A DNA stretch of 64,000 bases from Symbiodinium sp. CCMP2592 (lineage: Eukaryota > Sar > Dinophyceae > Suessiales > Symbiodiniaceae): contig CAJNDT010006013.1 in the NCBI GenBank assembly GCA_905221615.1, forward strand, positions 1,392,915 through 1,456,914, given 5' to 3'. Below the pieces are notes generated by a model. The model was not told the DNA's origin. It did not search any database and saw only the letters and a program-made list of their open reading frames with translations. The position numbers and the translations under genes are program-made. Below are positions 40,469 through 49,513 of the stretch, piece by piece (the stretch's first letter is position 1; each line of letters opens with the position of its first letter).

Positions 40469-40877
40469 GCATCTCACTGCCTCATCGACTCTTTTACAAC
40501 ATAGAGCTTGTGGTTCGTACTGAGCCATCACAGCGAGTCTAGAGAACGTTCGCGACAGCTGCTGAGTGCAAAATGTCCCGCAGCAAGTCAGCCAGTGACA
40601 TATTGCAACCAAGCCGGAAAGCTCTTTGCTAGTGCCGAAATCCTAAATCGCATCCGACTCTGCAGACACACTCCCATCCCACTTCACAGCTTGCAGCCTT
40701 GAGGGGCGGAGCGTGTGCAAGTGCTGTGTTGAGGCACGGCTTGCCGTGAAGAGTGACCGCGCATGTAGCAAGCAGGGCACTAGGTCGATCCCTCGCAAAG
40801 CGTGGACGAAAAGTTTCACCAAAGACAGTTCCTCCCCCGCTGCGTGTGAATGAAATGTTGTTGTTGTTGTTGTTGAC
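40469..40877 (+). other. 3' region and (TTG)n tail of LINE D
   Basis: From about 40590 it matches the 3' regions of B and E, ends GTGAATGAAATG plus TTG repeats, and is followed at once by the 5' end of E. Confidence 0.88.
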
Positions 40878-41063
40878 AAGCCTCTCGGCTCAGGAAAGGT
40901 CAGGCTAGTACAGTTGCCTTTTTCCTTTCTTGCCATGGCATTTGTCAGCGCCTGAGCAGTCCCGGTCCCAAGTCCGGGAGGGAGTATTAGATTTACAGCT
41001 CTCTAACATCTCCCAGAGGTGAGGGTTGTCGGTATTGCGAAGCCGACAGGAGCCGTACTCAAC

Positions 41064-44000
41064 ATGAGTGCTGCGAAACAGCCTAGTGGTTCGACCAAGC
41101 ATCAGCCCGTTCCTAAAGGGAAGGGTAAACGCTCTTATCAAAGGGCAGCACGTAAAGCTCTGCTTGAAGGTAGTGCGGTCTACAAGGGAAGGACGATGTC
41201 GTCAACAGAGCTTGGAGTTGCTCCGGCACATGTAAAGCCCACCAATCCCGGCAGAAGGACTCGGCCTTCGAAATTTACAGAAGATAAGAATCTCAGCTAT
41301 CTATCCTGGAACGCAGGATCTCTCACAACAGCAGTTTGGGAAGAGTTACTCTCCGTACTGCAAAGTGCCGCATTTCAGGATGTGAAGCTGGTAGCAATTC
41401 AGGAAACACACTGGAGGGGCTCTTGGCAATTCAGCAAGTCAGGCTGGCACGTGATCAGCTCTGGTTCCACAGGGGAGAAGGGAGCCGGGGTCCTCATAAT
41501 GGTGCACTCCACGCTGTGCAAGTCACAGGATCTTCGCTACAACGAGGTTGTTCCAGGAAGAGTTCTCCAGGTCCGGGTGCCGAGCAACGGCATCTCACTG
41601 GACGTCTTCAGCTGCTATCAATACGTTTGGCGCTCTAAGGAGACAGTCGCTCAGAATAAGGAAACCCGGAAGCAGACCCTTCACTCCCTAAGTAAGTCCA
41701 TCCGAGCTGTTCCCAATCGCAACACTCTCCTTGTGCTAGGAGATTTTAACTCCTCGCTCAAAACCGACAACAAACACGTAGGGCCATGCACGATCCAGGC
41801 TTGCAGACTCGGGCATCGGGGATCTAAGGATCTCCAGACCCTACTGTCGGAGCACCAGCTAGTCGCAACCAACACTTGGGGAGTGCATAGACCAGCCACC
41901 CACGAACAAGGCAACTCTATTTCACAGATTGACTTCTCGTTTGTCAGGATTGCACAGTCCCAAGGCCCCGCCAGGTTTTGCCGGCCACTAAGGACCTTCC
42001 CAGTTGCATCCTGGAGGGATGGTAGTAGGCATTTCCCCCTTCTTGGTAAACTGAGGCACAGCAGGAGATACTCCGCCCAAGCCTCAAAACCCTATGACCA
42101 GCAGGCAATGGAGGACTGCTACAGACACCGTTCCCCGAAAATACAGGCATTTGCCAGGGAGGTAGACTCCCTCCTTCAGGATCATCCCCAAACCTGGCAG
42201 AGTCTCCATCAAGCAATGAACTCAGCCCTCGCGACTCACTTTCCCAAGAGAAAGGAAGCAGCACAAAGATCAGATCTCAGCATCTGGGAAGAGCGCTCTG
42301 TGTTGCGCTCACTCCCACTAGCAGTCAAGGTCTTAGCAGAGTTCTTGCCCGAGCTGCAGGTCCGTATGGTGTTCCGATGCTGGTGCTCGTTCTCCCAGCA
42401 AAGTGCACAGGCGAGGGTAGCAAAGCGTCACAAGCAGGAGCGGCGGCGGCAGGAAATAGATGAACAACTCCAGCAGGCAGAGCTTAAGTCCAAGCAGGAC
42501 GGGAGTCATTCCCTTTACAAGGTAATCAAGCGCTTCAGGTCGGGGAGGCCCCAGGAAAGAGTTCAGCTTCGTGATTCTGAGGGTCGCTTCCTTACTGCCA
42601 AGGAAGAAAGAAGGCAATTAGAGGAATATTCCCTAGACCTGTTTGGAGCAGGGGATGACTTCCCACTTTCAGGGATACAAGGCAGCCTGCGCATCACTGA
42701 GCAAAAAGTGCAAGAACAGCTTGGCACAATAAAGCTGGGCAAGGCGGTTCCTAAAGAGAGTCCTCCCGTAGTAGCCTGGCGCTCCCTAGGTCCCCAAGCA
42801 ATTCGGCTAATCTCGGACACCCTTGATAGGGAAGTCACTGCAGGAAGGCTCTCGGACAGTGTCACCTCGTCACAGATCTCCTGGCTCCCAAAGCCTCCCA
42901 AGAAGCCAGACAAACCAACCTCACTCCGTCCGATCGGGGTGATAGCACCTGAGGGTAAGGTCCTAGCCGGACTCGTGAGGAAGAGACTCAAGTCTACCCT
43001 CCAGCTAGCAATGACCGGCGTCTCTCAGTTCGGCTTTGTCCCAGGCAGGGGCACAGAGGAGGCTATCTGCAAGGCCCTCACACATGTGGACCAGGCCAGG
43101 TTCAGACAGGCCCTCACCACTAGGGCTGCAGGTAAGGGACAACAGGGGCTCAAGCTCAGAGGCAGTCTCACCATGAGCGTGGACATGAGCAAAGCTTTTG
43201 ACACTGTAAACAGGCTGCGATTAAGAGAGGCCCTGGAAGCCGAACAAGCAGATCCTCTTCTGATAGAGGTGGTAGGCCATCTCCACATCAAAGCCTTGTA
43301 CAAGATGACAGCCAGCGATCAGAGCTTTGAGATAGCCACACGCAGGGGAATCAAGCAGGGATGTAAGCTAGCACCCTCTTTATTCGCCTTTGCATCAGGG
43401 CTTCTCTTTAGGAAGCTCTCTGGGAAAATCAGCCCAGCAGAACTAGTGAAGCTCCTCACAATGTACGCAGATGATAGCTTGATCCAGTCGCATTTCGACT
43501 CTGAGGCCGGCCTCATGACAGCACTAGGGTACTGCGACCTGCTTCTGGATCAGCTGGTAGAGCTTGGGTTCAAGGTCAATCCGTCCAAGTCAGCAATTCT
43601 GCTACAGCTGCAAGGGGGCTCAGCCTCGACCATTAGGAAGAAACTCTTTCGCCAGGTCGAGGGAGAGAAGTATGTTGAACTCCCTTCGGGCAGGCTGATA
43701 TCGCTGCGCTATCAGGTCCCATACTTGGGGGTCATTCTTTCTTATCACGACTATGAAATGAAGACTCTCAAACATCGGCTGTCATCCAGTAAGCTTGCAA
43801 TGTCAGAAGTAGCCCATGCAGTTCGGAACCACCGAGTCTTATCAGACAGACGTCGTCTGTCGATTTGGACAATAACTGCGTGGGCCTCTGCTCTGTATGC
43901 ACTCCACGTGGTGGGGATGACACAGCAGGGATTGCAAAAGCTCCATTCACACATGATGTACCAACTCAGATTCGTCCTGCGGAGTTACTCCCAGGAAACG

Positions 44001-45737
44001 AAGGAATCAAACCAGGAGTTACTCCGGAGATTACGGATTCCTCACGTGAAGGAGCAGCTGCAAAAGAGAATGACCCAGTTTATAAAGAGACAGCAACACT
44101 CCGATCCCCAGCTTCTCCCACACTATAAGTTGCGTGCTGAGGCAGTTAGCCAGGCATTGGAAGGCCTCTCCACGGACTTCTCCTCGCACCATGTGGAGGA
44201 TAGGCTTCTGACCTGCGGTGAATGTGGAGCATGTCTCTCTGGCACCGGAGCACTCCGTCGCCACCTGCAGAAGGCTCACCCAGATTCTCAGCAGTGCCTG
44301 AAAGGACCCAAATTTGATCCTATTTTGCATTCAATGCCAGGGTCAGCAACTTGCATCGCCTGTCGAGCAACATTCCGAACAGTGTTTTATCTGCGCAAAC
44401 ATGTCGAAGCATCTACCTGCCCTAGGGTAGAGCTTTTGCTTAGACAGCAGGAAGAGCTACCCTTAGAAGCACAGAACCGGATCTCACTCGTAGAAAGTCT
44501 ACAGTCTGATGCCCAGGACAATCCAGAAGGCGCCGCTCGAAATCCGGCGTTCCATGATTACCTGATGGAACACTGCGCACTCTGTGGTCAGGTCCTCGTA
44601 GGCCAGAAAGGAGCCAAACAGCATTTAAACAAGCAGCATCCTGAGGTGATGGCCAAGCTGGAGAAAACTCTCCAACCAAGACTCAATCAATTCAAGGTCT
44701 TCTTTCACAAAGGAGATAGCTGTCGATACTGCAAACTTCGTGTGGATGCCCCGGGTAGACATGCTCAGCAGTGCGTTCCATTACTGCAGGTGCACGTACT
44801 GCAGGAGGTAGCGCGCCAGCAGCTCAGCAAGCAGCCCCGCGAATATACTCGAGCAAAGTCCACGGCATCGGCGAAGACAGTCACAAAGAAGCCTTCAGAT
44901 TCAACGCCAGGAATTCCTCACCCCGTGTTTAGACTGGAAGGCTTTCTCCTGCTAGCCAATACTCGCAACCACTGCTATGCCAACTCAGGTCTGCAGTGTC
45001 TCCACTGGCTATCAGATCCTTCAGAGGCGACTTTCCAAGAGGCATCCCGGATCAGTCAGCTTGCGAGAATAACCCCTGAACACAGAGTCTTCTCGGAGCT
45101 CACCATGGGCTGGCTCTTTGACGGAGGCCAGCACGACTCTGCTGAGTTCCTGCAGCAAGTGTTTCGGAATCTCTCTGCATCAAGATTTGGACAGTGGGAA
45201 ACTAGAGCCTCAGTACCGGAAGGCGTGATAGTGGACGAAGAAGGGGGCTCTCCCATTCATCTTGCCACGGCGATCAAGACCAACCTACAGGACATGCTAG
45301 TGGCATGGTCGTCTCAGGAGCGCTCATGTGCTCTCATAGAAGCTGCACAGCAGGTGTGCTTAGCCTTGCCGAGATTCGCAGGTGAAGCTAAGGATCACAC
45401 TCGCATCACAATCCCACAGCAAGTCCAGATCCCTGTCTTCCTGGACCACACATCCCGAGTTTCGTTCTGTACCTACACAGTAGAGGCAGTGATCATTCAC
45501 CTAGGAATGGAGTCCACTAGTGGCCATTACCGTGCAGCTGTACGCACAGCAGATGCCTGGTATGTTGGTGATGACTCCCACCCCCCTAGTCCCTGTACCC
45601 TCGAAGATCCCCTGCTTCAAGAAAATAGCTACGTCATCTTCCTAGCTCGCAGCGCCGTCTCTCATGAGCCCCAGGACGTAGCCAATCTCCCGAGTAATGT
45701 CTCTGCAAGAGCTCTTCCAGCGAGCATCGATGGATGA
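41064..45737 (+). CDS. LINE E ORF1: APE endonuclease, RT, zinc fingers, USP-like protease
   Basis: Intact ORF of 1,557 codons from ATG 41064 to TGA 45737, almost identical to the B ORF1 and with the same domain order. Endonuclease motifs QETHW, LGDFNSS, SQIDF and SRHFP; RT motifs SVDMSKAFD, IKQGCKLAPS and YADD (43464-43475); four Cys/His fingers; USP-like Cys box NHCYANS, QHDSAEF and His box SGHYRAAV with WYVGDD. It keeps the DPQLL residues that B lost. All catalytic motifs are present, so this copy or a close relative may be able to move. Its end overlaps the ORF2 start by 41 bases in another frame. Confidence 0.95.
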   Translation: MSAAKQPSGSTKHQPVPKGKGKRSYQRAARKALLEGSAVYKGRTMSSTELGVAPAHVKPTNPGRRTRPSKFTEDKNLSYLSWNAGSLTTAVWEELLSVLQSAAFQDVKLVAIQETHWRGSWQFSKSGWHVISSGSTGEKGAGVLIMVHSTLCKSQDLRYNEVVPGRVLQVRVPSNGISLDVFSCYQYVWRSKETVAQNKETRKQTLHSLSKSIRAVPNRNTLLVLGDFNSSLKTDNKHVGPCTIQACRLGHRGSKDLQTLLSEHQLVATNTWGVHRPATHEQGNSISQIDFSFVRIAQSQGPARFCRPLRTFPVASWRDGSRHFPLLGKLRHSRRYSAQASKPYDQQAMEDCYRHRSPKIQAFAREVDSLLQDHPQTWQSLHQAMNSALATHFPKRKEAAQRSDLSIWEERSVLRSLPLAVKVLAEFLPELQVRMVFRCWCSFSQQSAQARVAKRHKQERRRQEIDEQLQQAELKSKQDGSHSLYKVIKRFRSGRPQERVQLRDSEGRFLTAKEERRQLEEYSLDLFGAGDDFPLSGIQGSLRITEQKVQEQLGTIKLGKAVPKESPPVVAWRSLGPQAIRLISDTLDREVTAGRLSDSVTSSQISWLPKPPKKPDKPTSLRPIGVIAPEGKVLAGLVRKRLKSTLQLAMTGVSQFGFVPGRGTEEAICKALTHVDQARFRQALTTRAAGKGQQGLKLRGSLTMSVDMSKAFDTVNRLRLREALEAEQADPLLIEVVGHLHIKALYKMTASDQSFEIATRRGIKQGCKLAPSLFAFASGLLFRKLSGKISPAELVKLLTMYADDSLIQSHFDSEAGLMTALGYCDLLLDQLVELGFKVNPSKSAILLQLQGGSASTIRKKLFRQVEGEKYVELPSGRLISLRYQVPYLGVILSYHDYEMKTLKHRLSSSKLAMSEVAHAVRNHRVLSDRRRLSIWTITAWASALYALHVVGMTQQGLQKLHSHMMYQLRFVLRSYSQETKESNQELLRRLRIPHVKEQLQKRMTQFIKRQQHSDPQLLPHYKLRAEAVSQALEGLSTDFSSHHVEDRLLTCGECGACLSGTGALRRHLQKAHPDSQQCLKGPKFDPILHSMPGSATCIACRATFRTVFYLRKHVEASTCPRVELLLRQQEELPLEAQNRISLVESLQSDAQDNPEGAARNPAFHDYLMEHCALCGQVLVGQKGAKQHLNKQHPEVMAKLEKTLQPRLNQFKVFFHKGDSCRYCKLRVDAPGRHAQQCVPLLQVHVLQEVARQQLSKQPREYTRAKSTASAKTVTKKPSDSTPGIPHPVFRLEGFLLLANTRNHCYANSGLQCLHWLSDPSEATFQEASRISQLARITPEHRVFSELTMGWLFDGGQHDSAEFLQQVFRNLSASRFGQWETRASVPEGVIVDEEGGSPIHLATAIKTNLQDMLVAWSSQERSCALIEAAQQVCLALPRFAGEAKDHTRITIPQQVQIPVFLDHTSRVSFCTYTVEAVIIHLGMESTSGHYRAAVRTADAWYVGDDSHPPSPCTLEDPLLQENSYVIFLARSAVSHEPQDVANLPSNVSARALPASIDG

Positions 45738-45966
45738 GAGCTCTGCCCCTAAACGGGGAGACGCAGGTCCGTCAGGTGGAGATTCTCCCCTGAAGCGACA
45801 GCGTGGTGGAGGTACTCCCCAGCAACGAGGCAGAGGACAACATCGAGGGGGCAAAAGCAGGGGACGAGGAAGCGGAGGCCGAGGGAATGGAGCAGCCAGA
45901 AACCAAAATGGGAACAGTGGCAACACTCAGCAGGGACAAGATCGTCTCATGGCAGCCTCTTCCTGA
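45697..45966 (+). pseudogene. Truncated ORF2 of LINE E
   Basis: 90 codons: it keeps the acidic start and the whole RGG-like basic linker of ORF2, then crosses a deletion junction near 45939 into the former ORF3 end (DRLMAASS). The conserved ORF2 domain is gone. What is left could still bind RNA, which is inference. Confidence 0.8.
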
Positions 45967-46377
45967 GCCAGACGCCTTGCGGAGATGCTCCCTTAGGAGG
46001 AGACTCTCCCCAACAATCGGAGGAGTTTCTCCCCTTGCCATGTGTGTACAGCTGGTGGAGTTTCTCCCCAGCAGCTGAGTGCAGAATGATCTGCTGCCAA
46101 TCAGCCAGTGATACATTGCAACCAAGCCGGTTAGCGTTCAAGCTAGTGCCGAAATCATAACGCCGTATAAGACTCTGAAGACACATTCGCTTCCCACTTC
46201 ACAGCTTGCAGCCCTGAGGGGCGGAGCGTGTGCAAGTGCAGCGCTGAGGCACGGCTTGCCGTGAAGAGTGACCGCGCAAGTAGTAAGCAGGGCACTAGGT
46301 CGATCCCTCGCAAAGCGTGGACGATAAGTTTCACCACAGACAGTCCTCCCCCGCTGCGTGTGAATGAAATGTTGTTG
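45967..46377 (+). other. 3' region of LINE E
   Basis: Contains GGAG-NNN-CTCC words near 45973, 45998, 46020 and 46055, then the conserved 3' segment and a short TTG tail. Confidence 0.85.
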
Positions 46378-46625
46378 ACGAACATGAAGAATGCGAAGAT
46401 TACGAAGCAGAACAAGATGATGACCAGGATGGTCCTATGAGGAGGAAGATGATTCTCACGACACGAAGACACAACAACACGACGACGACGATACCGGCGG
46501 CGGAGACGGCGAAGACGGCGAAGACGACGACGACGACGACCAAGACGACCACGGCGACCATGATCACCACGACGACCTTGCCGACGACCACGACATCAAC
46601 CACGATGTGGGGACAGGATCGGTTT
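46378..46625 (+). repeat. Degenerate GAC/GAA triplet tract
   Basis: Triplets GAC, GAA, CAC and GGC follow E's tail directly. One frame reads as an Asp/His/Glu-rich low-complexity peptide. It is probably a decayed microsatellite; a coding role is not supported. Confidence 0.7.
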
Positions 46626-46679
46626 GAGGTTGCTGTTGCACGTGTGCTGCAAGCCGAAGCCCCATCCCTCCAAGTGTGA

Positions 46680-49510
46680 AGCTAAACCCAAAACTGCGCA
46701 CTTGAGACCCTTGCGGTGTAAGCACGCCGCCTTCCGGGCCGCAGTGCTGTGAGGACCAGCGGACGACAGAGGATTCGCATGCCGCGGGGAAAGGCGAGCA
46801 ACCAGGCTGGGAGCCGAGATCCGTTTTGTCCAAGGCTATACAAAGCTCGGTGGTTGCCGTAGTCCGGTAGGCAAGCCTGCACCCGCGTAGTCGTGCAAGA
46901 TTGGGCTGGGGTGCTTCGATGTTCACGAGACCCGTGACCAAGAGGCCCATTAGCAGATCCATGCAAAGTGGCCCGCAGCATCCATTTATCCAACCCAATG
47001 ACAACGAAGGCGTCGCCAAAACTTGTGACGTCAGGACCCACACCATCAAGCCATATCGAGCCACTCCGGTTTCGATCCATGTCCAATCTTTTGATATTCG
47101 CCTGCAAAAACCCTTGTCACGGCCGGTTAACATTGCGTGTCGTTTCAATTGTGGAATCCGTTTCTTCATGAGCCCTTCGCCCTCGCAGATGTATGGCTTC
47201 GCTGTGCAGTGGCCGCGGAGAAGGCCGCCCGGCGCGAGTCCGAAGGTGCGGACGACACGTCCCCGCCCCAATGACTTAATGATGGTATATGACCAAACCT
47301 GGACCCTGACTGGACTCCTTTGTGCCTGACACACGGTGGTTTAAATCAACCAAGCATGTTCATCATACATCTGAGAGCTACACAGACGATGCCTCAAAAC
47401 GCCCAAGTCTCCAACCTTGCTCCTGCAATAGTGCCGGAGCCAGAGCTACACGAAACCAAAAGCCTTGTGGCCGAATCCCAAAGCCCGAAACCTCAACGCC
47501 AAGTCGTGTAAGCCTGCCTTATTTGCACCCGGAGGCACGAAGAAACAGGATCTCTGGGAAGCGGCCAGTCGGGAGGAGGCGGGTTTCGGGTTGAGGGGCT
47601 TGCGGCTTTCTTTTGTCCTGCAGGAGTTGGGGGATTGATGACTGAAGCACTGCTGTAGGAGTTGAACAGCTCCAGGAGTGTAGAGTCCTGTGGTTGAGGG
47701 AGCTGTGGGGTTTAGATGAATTTCGGGGAGCTTGTGAAGCTTCGATGTCTTTCGGACAAGGCGGAATTCATAGTAGTCGTCTGAGAGCAAGCATGTCCAG
47801 GAGTCTAGGCGGATTCGATCTACATGTTCGGGTGTAGTTGTGTTTAGGTTTAGATGTTTAGAATTGAGGCACGCGTAGTACTTCAAGCTCGACTTTCCGT
47901 TCTCGCCTGAAACCTGTACCCGAGCGCGTTCCCAATGGAAGGAGGGCATTGGGGTAATCTACTGCTTGTAATCTGAAGCATCACGTGTGGAACTTTACTG
48001 TCAGAACTTAAGCCAAGCCGAGGTCAGAAAAAAACATTCGCCGGTTATGTTATGCTAGAAATGGAACAGTTACCTCCCGAGCGACTTTTCGGCCCTTGTT
48101 GCCCTGACCAGCAGGCTCTCGTGAACAAGTTTCGCCGGATTTGGTATGGGCAGCCTGAGGATGTCCTGTAATGTAGGCCCTTGATTTATCAGCATCCTGG
48201 CGGCCGAACTTTCTGAAAGTCGCCCTTTGGATTGCTCAGGGGTTTACAAGAAATTTGGCAGCAGGTTGTGGCAGAATTGTTGTCTGTTGCTGAGAATCTC
48301 TTGCGCATCGTGCGCCGTAACGTGTGCACTTGCTCTTGCGCACTTGTCTCTTAGGTGCGAGGTGCTCTAGTTTCGCACCTCAGGAAGGACATGGAGAATT
48401 CGAATTGCCTGGTCTTGAAAATTGTGCGAGGTGATGACCGGTCAAGGTCTTGACAATCCGAAAATTGCCAGGTTAACAGCTGTAAAGGTATCAACACTTC
48501 TCGTTCCGTGCTGCATGCAGCATCTCGGGGCCTCAAGGTTTCAGATGAGGGTGTGGGGCTGCGTGGGGCTGCGCGGTCAGTTTGCAGTTTTGTTCGGCAC
48601 TCCACCCGTCCCTCCCAAAGAACCTAAAGGCCCTTCCGATACAGGTTTTCTGCATGATTAGCCCGCCTCGGCCGTGTGAGCTTCAGGCTGATGCGATGAG
48701 CCAATGGATAGATTTGGTAGTCTCTGTTCCGCCGAAGTGTTTGGGTTTCCGGATAGCTCGTTGCCATGTGGCAGGAAGACGGGGTTTCGAGAAGCTTGCG
48801 CGCATTAACGCAGTACTCGTAGTACCCTCAGGTTGCTCTATGATGACAAGTCTCTCGGGAGATCGAGGGCTTCCTTTCTCCCGCGCGAAACTCTCCACGC
48901 AATGGCTGGCAAGAGTGAAAGCCACGGCGAGCTGGTCAAGTCAGAAATTTCGGTGCCTTGGTTCGAGAGTGTTCAGCCGTCATGGCTGCAGTTTCAAACT
49001 GTAATTTCGTGTGCAGCTTCTTGATTCTTGATGCTAGTTTGCCTGGAGTTTGGCTCCTAAAGCTTCCAAGTCCCCAACATATGGACACGTGATGTGCTGC
49101 CATGTGCAAGGTGATGCCGTTTGAGCAGACCACACTCGTTGCAGGCCGGGGTCGGCGATGGTTTCAGTCCGCTGGGCCGAGGCTTCGGGTTTCGCCGAGA
49201 GCATCTCAGTCTCTGGTGGAACATGTAAAGCAATGGGACGGTGAAATGCTCCCATTTGCGGTCAGTCGACATTGCTTGCTACTGCTTCATGACCATGTGC
49301 GGCTTCAAAGTAGGTCTGGACTTCGCAAAAGTGGTTCTGGCGGTTGAGGGCTTGCAATTTCGGGTTTGATCCGGGTGGTCAAGCGAGCCTGCACGACTGT
49401 AGCGTGGCTTAAATAACAGTGCGAAAAGCTCCAGGCCCTCCGCAGAGGAGTAAGATCGCCAGAACTGGGGTGTTGGCTTTCAGATTCGCAGATCCGCATG
49501 TACAGGCAGC
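46680..49510. other. Intergenic, no gene recognised
   Basis: Only random-looking open frames. A possible short exon (CAGGCTCTCGTGAACAAG near 48112, followed by a GT at 48144) cannot be linked to a gene. Confidence 0.45.
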
Positions 49511-49513
49511 CAG

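Larger units (their letters stand above)
30790..40877 (+). mobile_element. LINE D: longest family member, with ORF1 to ORF6
   Basis: Shares 5' and 3' ends with B and E but is ~10 kb long. Order: broken ORF1 (EN-RT-fingers-USP), ORF2 (basic), ORF3, ORF4 (ADP-ribosyltransferase-like), ORF5 (Tpt1/KptA-like), ORF6 (Pro-rich), 3' region, (TTG)n. All ORFs are on the plus strand with short spacers, which points to one polycistronic RNA. It contains about 25 GGAG-NNN-CTCC words. The 3' tail joins directly to the 5' end of E. Confidence 0.88.
40878..46377 (+). mobile_element. LINE E (near-twin of B, internally deleted)
   Basis: Begins AAGCCTCTCGGCTCAGG directly after D's (TTG)n and ends GTGAATGAAATG plus a short TTG run. 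ORF1 is intact. It lacks D's 35,810-37,408 and about 37,530-40,555. Breakpoints differ from those of B. Confidence 0.93.

Noticed and set aside
46564-47334. Minus-strand ORF of 256 codons
   Set aside because: Runs through the GAC-rich tract, shows no domain and no conserved pattern; likely chance.
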